A stretch of 64,000 nt of DNA from Hymenobacter aerilatus (GCF_022921095.1 NZ_CP095053.1:2460501-2524500); one strand, 5' to 3'; shown: positions 8,174 through 16,057, numbered from the stretch's first letter. The notes: a model not told the origin generated them from the letters alone. Numbers and translations are program-made.

Positions 8174-8512
8174 CTATTTGGCTTTGCGCTCCTCTTCCTC
8201 GATGTGGTCCATCAACTCGCGGCACACCTCGCGGATGCGACGGGCCATCTTGTCGTCGCTGGTGGCCGTTTGCAGGCTCTCGGCCATGGCGCCCATGGTA
8301 TCCACGTAGAAACGCTTCATTTCGTCTACGGGCATATCCTTGGTCCACAGGTCAATCTTCATGGTACCGCGCTCGTCCCGGTCCCACAGGGCAATATTGA
8401 TGGCCTTGGCAAAATGAATGTTTGGCCCCGCATCGGTGGCCTGCCAGCTGATGGCCTCGGGCACCTTCTGGTCGTCGAGGGCGATGCTAAAGTTGATTTC
8501 AGATTTCTTCAT
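8174..8512 (-). CDS. gldC: Gliding motility protein GldC
   Basis: 112 residues. The pattern INFSIALDDQKVPEAISWQATDAG, FAKAINIALWD, TMKIDLWTKDMPVDEMKRFYVDTMGAMAESL matches GldC, a small cytoplasmic protein first found by gliding mutants in Flavobacterium and conserved through Bacteroidota. Its biochemical role is not established; loss reduces gliding in flavobacteria. It lies just downstream of dnaN on the same strand, 134 bases away, and ends against a bidirectional terminator. With the secretion plug protein at 10085 it suggests a gliding/type IX secretion lineage. Confidence 0.9.
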   Translation of the reverse strand: MKKSEINFSIALDDQKVPEAISWQATDAGPNIHFAKAINIALWDRDERGTMKIDLWTKDMPVDEMKRFYVDTMGAMAESLQTATSDDKMARRIREVCRELMDHIEEEERKAK

Positions 8513-8646
8513 AGTGAATGGGTAAATGGTTGAATGGCCAAATAGTTTTCAATTCAACCACTCAAAAGAAAAAGCAAATTGATTTGACACGAAAAATGGT
8601 TAGCCGCAAGCACGACCAACCATTTCACAAACAAACAATTCAGCCC
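8513..8646. repeat. Low-complexity TGG/GAA spacer
   Basis: The gldC-dnaN spacer is made of short degenerate units such as GTGAATGGGTAAATGGTTGAATGG and AAAAATGGTTAGCC, with the complementary CAACCATTTCACAAACAAAC at its other end, giving weak inverted symmetry. Similar tracts flank the palindromic repeats near 5.8 and 62.8 kb. Confidence 0.5.
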
Positions 8647-9771
8647 TTATACATAGTTGTTCAACATCACGGGCATCACCAGCATCAGGATGTTTTCGTT
8701 GTCATCCGGGGTGGTGGGCATCAGCAGGCCGGCGCGGTTGGGCGTGCTCAGCTCCAAGGTAATTTCCTCAGAATCGATATTCGACAGCATCTCTTGCAGG
8801 AAGCGGGCATTGAAACCGATTTCCATGTCCTCGCCATCGTACTGGCAGGCCAGCACTTCTTTGGCCTCGTTGGAGAAGTCTAGGTCCTCGGCCGAAACCG
8901 TCAGCTCGGAGCCAGCCAAACGCAGGCGCACCTGGTGAGTGGTCTTGTTGGAGTAAATGCTGATGCGCTTCACCGTGTTCAAAATCTCCTGCCGACCAAT
9001 GATGAGGCGGTTGGGGTTGCTTACGGGAATTACATTTTCGTAATCGGGGTAGCGCTCATCAATCAGGCGGCACACTAGGCGCATCTGGTTGAAGCTAAAG
9101 AATGCGTTGGAGGTATTGAACTCCACCGTCACGGGCGTAGCCTCGGAAGGTAGGGCGCCTTTCAGCAGATTGAATGCCTTGCGCGGAATGATGATGTTGG
9201 CAGTCTGACCCGCGCCCACATCGGAGCGACGGTAGCGCAGCAAGCGGTGACCATCGGTGGCTACGAAGGTCACTTGGTTGTCGGCCAACTGCACCAGGAT
9301 GCCGGTCATGGCCGGGCGCAGCTCGTCGGTGCTTACGGCGAAAATGGTCTTGTTGATAGCGCGCGCCAGCGACGACGACGGAATCTCTACCGGCGCCGAG
9401 CCTTTCACAACGGGCACACGGGGGAAGTCGGTAGCATTTTCGCCGGCCAGCTTGTAGCGACCGTTGGCCGAGGCAATCTCAATGGTATAAGTTTCCTCGT
9501 CCAGCGTGAAGGTCACGGGCTGGTCAGGTAGGTTCTTGAGCGTGTCAAGCAGGATGCGCGCCGGAGCCGCAATACGGCCGCTTTCGCGGGCCTCCACGGG
9601 CAGCTCCGTTATCATCGACGTTTCCAGATCGGAGGCCGTAATCGTCAGCTTGCCGTCCTCAATTTCGAAGAGAAAGTTCTCCAGAATAGGCACCACAGGG
9701 TTGTTCGTGACTACACCGTTGATGCTCTGAAGCTGCTTGAGCAAGGCAGAAGACGAAACGATAAATTTCAT
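8647..9771 (-). CDS. dnaN: DNA polymerase III subunit beta (sliding clamp)
   Basis: 374 residues, the normal length for a three-domain clamp. It begins MKFIVSSSALLKQLQSINGV and contains IENFLFEIEDGKLTITASDLETSM-type, FVATDGHRLLRYRR, GRQEILNTVKRISIYSNKTTHQVRLRL and ends MLVMPVMLNNYV, all typical of Bacteroidota beta clamps. DnaN encircles DNA and tethers the replicative polymerase. No dnaA or origin is next to it, so it is not in an oriC context in this window. A TATCTTTG box lies about 36 bases upstream. Confidence 0.97.
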   Translation of the reverse strand: MKFIVSSSALLKQLQSINGVVTNNPVVPILENFLFEIEDGKLTITASDLETSMITELPVEARESGRIAAPARILLDTLKNLPDQPVTFTLDEETYTIEIASANGRYKLAGENATDFPRVPVVKGSAPVEIPSSSLARAINKTIFAVSTDELRPAMTGILVQLADNQVTFVATDGHRLLRYRRSDVGAGQTANIIIPRKAFNLLKGALPSEATPVTVEFNTSNAFFSFNQMRLVCRLIDERYPDYENVIPVSNPNRLIIGRQEILNTVKRISIYSNKTTHQVRLRLAGSELTVSAEDLDFSNEAKEVLACQYDGEDMEIGFNARFLQEMLSNIDSEEITLELSTPNRAGLLMPTTPDDNENILMLVMPVMLNNYV

Positions 9772-9806
9772 ATGGGCGGGGCGTTGAGGCTTGGTGAAGT
9801 AGAGAG

Positions 9807-9814
9807 CAAAGATA
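9807..9814 (-). promoter_or_regulatory. Bacteroidota -7 promoter box for dnaN
   Basis: Reads TATCTTTG on the minus strand, 35 bases upstream of the dnaN start. Matches TAnnTTTG; a -33 TTG is not obvious. Confidence 0.5.
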
Positions 9815-9880
9815 GGAAACCGCTACCGGGTTTTCTACCTCCGGAACGTCATTTCAGGTAGCACCTCTTTCGCTATAGAG

Positions 9881-10049
9881 CGTCATTCCGAGCTTGCCGA
9901 GGAATCTTGCGTGCTGATGCTAGATAGTAGAGTATCATGCTGAGCGCAGGCGCAGCCGCAGCCGAAGCATCTCTACCGCTTCGGCAGATAGTAAATGATT
10001 ACGCACGGGCGAGATGCTTCGACTACGGCTGCGCCTGCGCTCAGCATGA
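9881..10049. repeat. Intergenic palindromic repeat, family II copy 1, with orphan left half-element
   Basis: The palindrome runs 9935-10049: TCATGCTGAGCGCAGGCGCA, then GAAGCATCTC, a short unpaired centre, GAGATGCTTCGAC and TGCGCCTGCGCTCAGCATGA. To its left (9881-9920) lies CGTCATTCCGAGCTTGCCGA and GGAATCTTGCGTGCT, which looks like one arm of a related element without its partner. The 313-base gap 9772-10084 holds only this and the dnaN promoter. Confidence 0.85.
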
Positions 10050-10084
10050 CGTCGTTCTTCCACCCTATCCTACTCTGCCCTACC

Positions 10085-11428
10085 CTACCGCTTGTTCACA
10101 TCTACCGTCTGGTAGCCCACGAGCAAATCGGCGCGGGCGCCGGGTGGGCGGTAGTAGACCAGCAGATCATACTGATTTTCGGTTTCCTGGTGCGAGCCTT
10201 CCCACATCACGCTGTTGGGTCCCTGGGGAGTTTGGGTGGCGTAGGTATAGTTGTAGTAACCCTGCTTGAGGAGCACGGTTTTGGTGTAAAGTTGGGCCGC
10301 GGCATCGTAGGTGAGCCGGAACTCGTCGCGCAGCTGCCAGTCGGTAAGCTGGCCCAGCACATACACCGGGCCGGGCGCGGCTTGCTCGGCGTGCAATTGG
10401 AACGTGACATTGGCGTAGTCGGCGTTGGTCTCGCCGTTGCCGTACTCACGGCTCTCAAACAGACGCTGCCCGTTGATGTCGGGATACTGCGTGTAAGCCT
10501 CGCCGACGCGGCTGGCATCGGGGTTGAGCAGCACGGCTTTTGGCACCGACTGTTGATCGAGCTTTAGCATGCCTACCCCCAGCACCTGCAAGGAGCGCAT
10601 ATCAAACGGCCGAAACTCGCTGAGGCCCGGAAACGCGTTTTCGAAGTTGAAATACTGATACTCTAGCCGCTGCTCGGCTTCGCGCACGAAGGTAGGGCGC
10701 AGGTTGTACTTGGCATTGTCCCACCGGAAGTTCTGGCGCAGAATCACCTTCAGCTCCTGCGAGGGGTTGACGATGGGGTAGCCCGCGTAGCTAATGCCGA
10801 AATTGAGCTGTTGTAGGGTATAGCGCTCGGCCCCCGCCGCAATAGGGCCAGGCTGCAAAAACAGCTGTACGTTGGTGTCATACACTAGCAAGCGGCGCGA
10901 AAGCAAGGGCGTGTTGCCGGGACCCTGCACCACCAGTAAGTAGTTGCCGCTGAGCTTCACGCGCGGTACTTGCAGCTTGTAGTGGAAGTAGGGTACGCGG
11001 GTACCCACCGACGAGCGGTAATCCGTAATCAGCTGTTCATTGATCTGGTCCAGAAACTGAATATCCGTCAGAATCGACGGTTTCCAGTCCACGTCGCAGT
11101 GAATGAGCTTGGCTGTGAGGCGCTGGCTCTGGCTGCCTAGCACATCAAACTCCAGCAAGATGGGTAGGCCCTGCGCCAGGGGCACAATGGGTGGCTGGAA
11201 GATGTCGGTATTGCCGCTGGTGCCCACGTAGCACTGCACCGAACGAACGTTGGGGTCGTAGATGTAGTCCTGGTAACGCAGGGTTTTGTCGGCGTAATAC
11301 TCCGGCGCGGTTTGCTGGCCGGGGGTAGGCGCGGCCTGGCGGGCGGTGTCGGTGCTGGTAATAGGCGTGCCCAGCGGTACGCAGGCAGCAGCCAGGAGTA
11401 GGGAAAGCAGAATCGGGGAAAGACGCAT
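10085..11428 (-). CDS. Type IX secretion system plug protein (DUF5103)
   Basis: 447 residues with lipoprotein-type signal (LLLAAACVPLG, possible lipobox Cys16). The region YADKTLRYQDYIYDPNVRSV, LILFEF-like strands, AKLIHCDVDWKPSILTDIQFLDQ and YFHYKLQVPRVKLSGNYLLVV is the DUF5103 family, identified in Flavobacterium structural work as the plug that closes the lateral opening of the SprA translocon. The C-terminal half (EREYGNGETNADYANVTF-like, YVLGQLTDWQLRDEFRLTYD, LKQGYYNYTYA) is a second beta-rich domain of the same family. It stands alone here; no sprA or gld operon is adjacent. Downstream lies the family II repeat. Confidence 0.85.
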   Translation of the reverse strand: MRLSPILLSLLLAAACVPLGTPITSTDTARQAAPTPGQQTAPEYYADKTLRYQDYIYDPNVRSVQCYVGTSGNTDIFQPPIVPLAQGLPILLEFDVLGSQSQRLTAKLIHCDVDWKPSILTDIQFLDQINEQLITDYRSSVGTRVPYFHYKLQVPRVKLSGNYLLVVQGPGNTPLLSRRLLVYDTNVQLFLQPGPIAAGAERYTLQQLNFGISYAGYPIVNPSQELKVILRQNFRWDNAKYNLRPTFVREAEQRLEYQYFNFENAFPGLSEFRPFDMRSLQVLGVGMLKLDQQSVPKAVLLNPDASRVGEAYTQYPDINGQRLFESREYGNGETNADYANVTFQLHAEQAAPGPVYVLGQLTDWQLRDEFRLTYDAAAQLYTKTVLLKQGYYNYTYATQTPQGPNSVMWEGSHQETENQYDLLVYYRPPGARADLLVGYQTVDVNKR

Positions 11429-11432
11429 AGTG

Positions 11433-11440
11433 CGAAGGTA
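11433..11440 (-). promoter_or_regulatory. -7-like promoter box directly at the start codon
   Basis: TACCTTCG on the minus strand ends four bases before the ATG at 11428. If it works as a -7 box the transcript would begin at or beside the start codon, giving a leaderless mRNA. The same geometry is seen at 20424 and 34281. Confidence 0.35.
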
Positions 11441-11494
11441 ACGCGAAGCGGGCGGTTGGCAGTACAGTTAACTCTTACCGTGTAATGTTACACA

Positions 11495-11876
11495 GTGGCA
11501 CACGTACGCGGCGGCAAGGGCAAGAAGGACCGTGACCTGCCTTTGCCCGAAAGTCTGCTATTACTGCTACGCGAACAGTTTCGGCAGTTCCGGCCCGTTG
11601 TATACTTGTTTGAGGGGCAGTTACCCGGCGAACCATATAGCGAGCGTAGCTTGCAGCTCATGGTGAAGCAAGCGGCCGAGCGGGCCAGTATCCGCCGGCC
11701 CGATTACCTTGCACATACTGCGACACTACTACACAACGCACTTGCTGGGAGAGGGCGCTGATATTCGGCGTTATCTGAACCTGCTAGGGCACAGCAGCAG
11801 TAAAACAACTGAACTACACACCCTCATAACTTCAAAATCCTGCCTGGTTTCATCGCTCGATTCCCTTAATTTGTAA
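11495..11876 (+). pseudogene. Tyrosine recombinase (integrase) C-terminal remnant, frameshifted
   Basis: In one frame HVRGGKGKKDRDLPLPESLL, LFEGQLPGEPYSERSLQLMV and KQAAERASIRRPDY match the catalytic domain of XerC/D-like integrases. At about 11708 the reading frame shifts by one base; in the new frame HILRHYYTTHLLGEGADIRR and YLNLLGHSSSKTTELHT continue the family up to a stop at 11876. The HxLRH and LGHSS boxes are intact, but the catalytic tyrosine position (normally TEIYTH) reads TELHT, so the nucleophile is lost. The N-terminal two thirds are absent; an in-frame stop lies at 11483. A dead remnant of a mobile element at the border of an atypical region. Confidence 0.88.
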
Positions 11877-11887
11877 TTTGAGTAGTG

Positions 11888-12007
11888 ATGAAAAAACCTT
11901 CTACTGGTATGCTATTCGCTATTAACCCTTCTTATGATGACAGACACTCGCTATTGGATTCTTTGTCATTAATAATTTTGGCACATTATAGTCAATTTAA
12001 AAAATAA
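11888..12007 (+). CDS. 39-codon reading frame directly upstream of the AT-rich orphan gene
   Basis: MKKPSTGMLFAINPSYDDRH plus 19 more residues ending HYSQFKK, followed by TAA TAA and then the ATG of the next gene in the same frame. Base composition matches the downstream gene and not the chromosome. It may be a leader peptide coupled to the downstream gene or the 5' part of a formerly longer frame. No family recognised. Confidence 0.4.
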   Translation: MKKPSTGMLFAINPSYDDRHSLLDSLSLIILAHYSQFKK

Positions 12008-12010
12008 TAA

Positions 12011-12544
12011 ATGATAACAGCTATTAAAGTAATATTTATCATATATACCTCCTGGTTTTTTGCAAACACGGCTTGGTATGTTGCCTTTGAGAATGATTTT
12101 ATATACAAATCAAATATGACATTCGACGAAACAGTAAAAGCTTTTAGAAGAATAAAAGTTAGAGAGAAGCATCTCACGCCCCCTGGTACGTCAATCGATG
12201 GCAACGATATTTTACCTAAAGACACTTTAAAGCGGGCATTAGAGTACCATATTAACTACTATGATACCCTTGAAAAATCTATATATCATGTAATGATTTA
12301 CCAAAATGGTTTTAATCAAAAACATACGCAGAAAAATACTTACGTAAGTTTCCATTATTTACAGTACTCGGATGGACAGAACATACCTTATGTTCGTAAA
12401 GGTTTAAGAATTAGGCATAATAAAATTCTAAAGAACCGATTTGAAAACTTAGTAATTGACAGAGTAAGAGCAGACTTAAACAGTCTTAATCATCAAGCCG
12501 TTTACAAGAACCGCATAAAGAGAGTAATACATTTCATTCAATAA
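12011..12544 (+). CDS. AT-rich orphan protein with N-terminal membrane segment
   Basis: 177 residues, starting right after two in-frame stop codons. The first 25 residues (MITAIKVIFIIYTSWFFANT) form a membrane helix or uncleaved signal. The rest is basic and polar with many Lys, Asn, Tyr and His (FDETVKAFRRIKVREKHLTP, RALEYHINYYDTLEKSIYH, YVSFHYLQYSDGQNIPYVRK). Its codons are rich in A and T (AAA, ATA, TTA), in sharp contrast to the CTG/GCC-rich neighbours, which together with the integrase remnant just upstream points to horizontal acquisition. No homologous family is recognised and function is unknown. Confidence 0.6.
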   Translation: MITAIKVIFIIYTSWFFANTAWYVAFENDFIYKSNMTFDETVKAFRRIKVREKHLTPPGTSIDGNDILPKDTLKRALEYHINYYDTLEKSIYHVMIYQNGFNQKHTQKNTYVSFHYLQYSDGQNIPYVRKGLRIRHNKILKNRFENLVIDRVRADLNSLNHQAVYKNRIKRVIHFIQ

Positions 12545-12628
12545 AAAATAGGCTATAATGATAGTTAAATGTCAGCATTAACTCATGACCTCACTATCCG
12601 CTTAGCTCAACCATTAAAAATACCCTTT

Positions 12629-12730
12629 AAAAGCCCCGCCCGAAGTACAGAGCTTCCGTCGGGGCTTTTCACATTTTACTGATTACACTACATCTCCGCC
12701 AACATTTCCCACTGGTCATTCAGCTGAGCT
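12629..12730. repeat. Gene-tail plus terminator module, copy A
   Basis: Contains a hairpin (AAAAGCCCCG at 12629-12638 with CGGGGCTTTT at 12660-12669) and, read on the minus strand, the end of a coding region: KKLAQLNDQWEMLAEM then stop (12688-12690). The whole ~100 bases recur at 15433-15528 at roughly 80% identity by eye. It sits just downstream of the glycosidase stop codon and serves as that gene's terminator. The peptide resembles the coiled-coil tail of ABC-F proteins (compare NTRWEQLAERV at the end of the ABC-F gene at 17341). Confidence 0.75.
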
Positions 12731-12788
12731 AACTTTTTTTCATGTGCTCAGACTTGAGGGTGGCGGCTTTTATCACAAAATTCAGATG

Positions 12789-14822
12789 TTATCTTAACAA
12801 GACCTCTACCGTCGCATCGTTCCTTAATGCCCGCTGTAGCACTACCTTGCCTTGGTGGACGACCTTCACCTGGAGCTTATCTTTGATTCTGCGCAGGTCA
12901 ACATCAAAGGTCGTGTTAAACGCTTTTACTTGGCTGATAGTTAGATGGTCCCACGCAGTTGGCAAGTTTGGGCGCAGGGTGAAAGCATTGAACCCTGTTG
13001 GTTCGAGGCCTAGTATGCCTTCGGTGAAGATTCGGCAATACAAGGCGCTTTCGGCGGATAGGTGCGCCATGCCGTTCTCCGGCCAGGCTTCTACGGCATA
13101 GGGCACCCGAAAACCGGTTAACCGCGTGGTGGAATAGGATAGTAAGCGCTCCAAGGCTCGGTCTGCCGCGCCTGCCTTAAACGCACCCCGAAACGCATAC
13201 AGGCTTCCTCGGTCCCAAAATACTTGCGGGGAATCAGTCCCTGGTGTGCGCTCCGTCAGGACACCGTTGGCCGACCACAACTTATCGAACAAGGCATCCA
13301 GCGTGCCGGCTTTGCGTTGGTTTAATCCTACCACCAAGGGTAGGCATATCCAGCTGCGCAACGTCGTATTCTCTTTGTAGTATTTATACGTGTGCAAGCC
13401 GTCCATCTCAGCGCCAAAATGCTTTTCAATAGCTGTTGCTACTCGCTGTGCACGTTGTTGATAGGTTGTGCGCAGGGCGGCGGGCTTCTGCATAGCTTTC
13501 ACTAACCGGGCCGCTTGGATCAGCGCCCCGTAATATAAGGAAGAGGTGGAAAGATTGGCTGAGCCAGAAGGAAAACGGCCTTCCAGCTCGTCGCTTTCCG
13601 ATGCCACAATGCCCTCCGACGTGGTTCGCTTATGACAGTAGTCCAGGCACCACGTAATCAAGGGCCATAGCTCCTCGGCTTTTTTCTTATCGCCTGAGGC
13701 GAGCAGAAAGTGCGTGGCGCCAAACGCAATCATGGCCGCGTCGCCGCGGTCACGCTCCCCGAAGGGAAACGTGACATCCATTTCGAACGAAGCCCAGATT
13801 TTGCCCCCATCTTTTGGCAGGTTGCGCTGAAAGATGCGGTAGGCGTTCATGGCGGCCTGTACGCCAGTTTGATACCCCAGATACGGAAAGAGGGGGCCAC
13901 TGTACTCAGCCTGGTCATTAGCCCAGATCCCGACGTAATAATTGCCGCCACCCGGGGAATGAACTAGCCCGTAGCGGGAACGAAAAATACTTTCCGCAGC
14001 CCTTATCTTGGAGAAATAGAACAAGGTGTTAATGACCTTGTCTGGCGAGTGCAGGCGTAGATTAGTGGCGATACTATCCAGGAACGTATCGCGGCTTTGT
14101 TCGACTGCGGCTACAGAAACAGGTGGCTCTGCTTCGTCGTTTAGCGTTGCTAGGAAGTAAATACCAAAGTCATACTGCTTCCCGGGTTGTAAGGTGATGT
14201 TGCGCTGGGCATCGGTGAAGACCCTGCGGTGGTACGTTCCGTGCCAGCCGGCCTCTTCCTGCTTGAGTTCGGTGGCCCCAATTCCTAAAGTACAGGGCGT
14301 CTTGCCAGTATTAACCAAGGTCCACTTCTCCACCAGGCACCGGTCTTGCATCGAAGGAAAAAAAGAACGGACAACGGTTAGGCCATCTCTCTCCTTGAAA
14401 TAAAAGCTGATTTTGCCGTTGATCCTGACGGAATCTAACGCACCGGTCTCATACTTCTTGTCCGCCAGGGTGAGTACGGGTAAGAGGTCATCGGTGTAGG
14501 TATCGCGCAGATAGGCGCGGTAAAGAGACTCGTTTGATTTGGTGTATTTGCGCAGTTGCGGAAAGAGAATATCACGGGCAATGCGCAGTTGCTTCTCCTT
14601 GGTGACCTCGTAGCGGATAATCCCGGAGACTTGCGTGCCCGACAGTTCAATATTGTCGTTGTGGGAGAGTCTTGTTTCACGGGTCAGGTCCCAGGTGATG
14701 CTATTGTCTGCGTTCGGACGCCAGAATAGCTCCTTTTGGTTTTTGAAATCTTGCGCTTGACTTTGGGTGACAAGACCAGTAGCTAGAACGAATAGGATGG
14801 TTAGGTAGGCTTTCGTACTCAT
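12789..14822 (-). CDS. Secreted six-hairpin ((alpha/alpha)6-barrel) glycosidase-like protein
   Basis: 677 residues from MSTKAYLTILFVLATGLVTQ, which is a signal peptide cleaved near SQAQ; an ATG nine codons upstream is less likely. An N-terminal beta-sandwich (to about residue 260) precedes a helical barrel with GIWANDQAEYSGPLFPYLGY, SFEMDVTFPFGERDRGDAAM, ESDELEGRFPSGSANLSTSS, PQVFWDRGSLYAFRGAF and EAWPENGMAHLSAESALYCR, then a C-terminal beta domain (EGILGLEPTGFNAFTLRPNL). This layout is shared by rhamnosidase, glucosidase and glycogen-debranching types; I cannot name the GH family or substrate. Acidic residues in WANDQAEY and EAWPENG are candidate catalytic groups. GC is lower than in the core genes. 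Confidence 0.8.
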   Translation of the reverse strand: MSTKAYLTILFVLATGLVTQSQAQDFKNQKELFWRPNADNSITWDLTRETRLSHNDNIELSGTQVSGIIRYEVTKEKQLRIARDILFPQLRKYTKSNESLYRAYLRDTYTDDLLPVLTLADKKYETGALDSVRINGKISFYFKERDGLTVVRSFFPSMQDRCLVEKWTLVNTGKTPCTLGIGATELKQEEAGWHGTYHRRVFTDAQRNITLQPGKQYDFGIYFLATLNDEAEPPVSVAAVEQSRDTFLDSIATNLRLHSPDKVINTLFYFSKIRAAESIFRSRYGLVHSPGGGNYYVGIWANDQAEYSGPLFPYLGYQTGVQAAMNAYRIFQRNLPKDGGKIWASFEMDVTFPFGERDRGDAAMIAFGATHFLLASGDKKKAEELWPLITWCLDYCHKRTTSEGIVASESDELEGRFPSGSANLSTSSLYYGALIQAARLVKAMQKPAALRTTYQQRAQRVATAIEKHFGAEMDGLHTYKYYKENTTLRSWICLPLVVGLNQRKAGTLDALFDKLWSANGVLTERTPGTDSPQVFWDRGSLYAFRGAFKAGAADRALERLLSYSTTRLTGFRVPYAVEAWPENGMAHLSAESALYCRIFTEGILGLEPTGFNAFTLRPNLPTAWDHLTISQVKAFNTTFDVDLRRIKDKLQVKVVHQGKVVLQRALRNDATVEVLLR

Positions 14823-15024
14823 TAGATACTTTATAGCAGAAAACGGCATAGGTACGTAATTCTATGTACTGCCTCAAGATACTAATAGAAGATTCAGTGC
14901 TGCCCAAGCTTTGCTTATCTGGTAGCCCCACAAGCTTCCCCACATCCTGTTCACATAAACCAGCACCTTGGTACGCAGTCAACAGCGAAAAGAATACACC
15001 AACAGCGGTGGTTGCGGACAACAA

Positions 15025-15052
15025 AAAAGCTCCGCTTGTTGACGGAGCTTTT
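15025..15052 (-). terminator. Hairpin terminator after the 70-residue gene
   Basis: AAAAGCTCCG and CGGAGCTTTT arms around an eight-base loop, with a T-run on the minus strand after the stem. It lies 25 bases after the stop codon at 15078 and supports that small gene as real. Confidence 0.75.
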
Positions 15053-15077
15053 CGCTATACGGTGAAGTTGGGCGGCC

Positions 15078-15290
15078 TTAGCGAACAAAAAAGCCTTTTG
15101 CGAGCCAGGCAGCAACGTTCTGCGAACGGACGAAGCGAGTCTCTACGTGTCCCCAGGCGTCTACTTGGTACATGATTGTTTTACCGGCCTCTCGGGCGTG
15201 TAGTGCCGCAAGGTGTTCTGCCGAAGACAGCGGTGGCGTAGGCGATTCGGCGGGTTTGCGTACCCGGGTACGCTTAGATGAGTCAGACAT
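15078..15290 (-). CDS. Small basic protein of unknown function
   Basis: 70 residues: a Ser/Arg/Pro-rich, disordered N-terminus (MSDSSKRTRVRKPAESPTPP) followed by a compact part (EHLAALHAREAGKTIMYQVD, WGHVETRFVRSQNVAAWLAK) ending in GFFVR. A proper terminator follows, and base composition is coding-like. No family recognised. It lies inside the segment bounded by the duplicated tail/terminator module. Confidence 0.55.
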   Translation of the reverse strand: MSDSSKRTRVRKPAESPTPPLSSAEHLAALHAREAGKTIMYQVDAWGHVETRFVRSQNVAAWLAKGFFVR

Positions 15291-15339
15291 ACTGAAACAA
15301 CTTAAGCATCATGTAAAGGTTTGTGCATCACTCGAATTA

Positions 15340-15398
15340 TATCGAAGCTGTTTAGGAAGTCAACAGTGAATCTCTCTACTTTTTAAACAGCCTCGATA
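15340..15398. mobile_element. Collapsed IS or MITE-like inverted repeat
   Basis: TATCGAAGCTGTTTA (15340-15354) pairs with TAAACAGCCTCGATA (15384-15398) with one mismatch, separated by only 29 bases. The ends (GAGGCTGTTTAAAAAG read inward from the right) look like terminal repeats of IS5-type elements, with everything between them deleted. No transposase fragment is left, so this is a suggestive remnant only. Confidence 0.45.
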
Positions 15399-15432
15399 CC
15401 CAGTTCTTGGCAAATCAACCTCACTAAAACCA

Positions 15433-15528
15433 AAAAGCCCCACCCGAAGCACAGCGCTTCGGGTGGGGCTTTTTGATTATACTAGCTACACTACATTTCC
15501 GCCAGCATTTCCCAACGACCATTTAGCT
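15433..15528. repeat. Gene-tail plus terminator module, copy B
   Basis: Hairpin AAAAGCCCCACCCGAAG / CTTCGGGTGGGGCTTTT followed (minus strand) by a coding tail LNGRWEMLAEM and stop at 15491-15493. It is the partner of copy A at 12629-12730. The tail is in the same frame as, and directly follows, the TAG stop of the exosortase-associated gene, so it looks like a foreign or displaced 3' end grafted behind that gene. Confidence 0.75.
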
Positions 15529-16057
15529 AAACCGTTTCTTTTGAAACTACGGGGGCATACCAGCGCAGTACCGGCACCAGCGTTATAACAGCCAAAGGCG
15601 AGAGGATGAAATGAATGATCTGGCTGCTCAGGGCGTAGGCGGCGGGTAGGGCCAGCAGTTTGCCTACCAGCAAGAGTAATATCCCGCTTCCCCCTGCCAC
15701 TGCATAAAACAGCACCGCCATACGCCACTGCTGCGCGCTCACCAGCAGCAGCCGCACCAGGGCCAGGCAGGCGGCCAGGTACAGCACAGCGTATAGCCCG
15801 GCAACGGGCACACTGCGCGAGCGGTTCATGAGGTGCTGGGCGGCATCATCGTGTTGTACGGCTGAGCCGATGCCAGCACTGGCCAGCAGCCGCTCCCATA
15901 CGGGTGTTAGTGTGGCGTAGAACTCCTCGGTGTACCACGTGAGGCCGAACAGAAACAGTACCAGCAGCAGTACGCCGCTCCAACGCAATAGCATCTGCGG
16001 CGCGAAAAGGCGCATGGCTGGGCCTGGCAGTGCAGAGTAGGAAGCAACCTCAGGCAT
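15527..16057 (-). CDS. Exosortase-associated membrane protein
   Basis: 176 residues from MPEVASYSALPG; the ATG overlaps the exosortase stop (ATGCCTGA), implying translational coupling. Four hydrophobic segments: LLRWSGVLLLVLFLFGLTWY, GLYAVLYLAACLALVRLLLV, MAVLFYAVAGGSGILLLLVG and QIIHFILSPLAVITLVPVLR. Between the first two is a loop with HDDAAQHLMNRSRSVPVAG. Its position directly behind the exosortase matches, as I recall, a small membrane family that accompanies exosortase X in Hymenobacter-like genomes; this naming is from memory and should be treated as likely. A helper of sorting or of the attached glycan/lipid handling is an inference. Confidence 0.7.
   Translation of the reverse strand: MPEVASYSALPGPAMRLFAPQMLLRWSGVLLLVLFLFGLTWYTEEFYATLTPVWERLLASAGIGSAVQHDDAAQHLMNRSRSVPVAGLYAVLYLAACLALVRLLLVSAQQWRMAVLFYAVAGGSGILLLLVGKLLALPAAYALSSQIIHFILSPLAVITLVPVLRWYAPVVSKETV

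Noticed and set aside
8647..9771. dnaN as a marker for a nearby origin of replication
   Set aside because: No dnaA, no DnaA boxes in clusters and no AT-rich unwinding region beside it.
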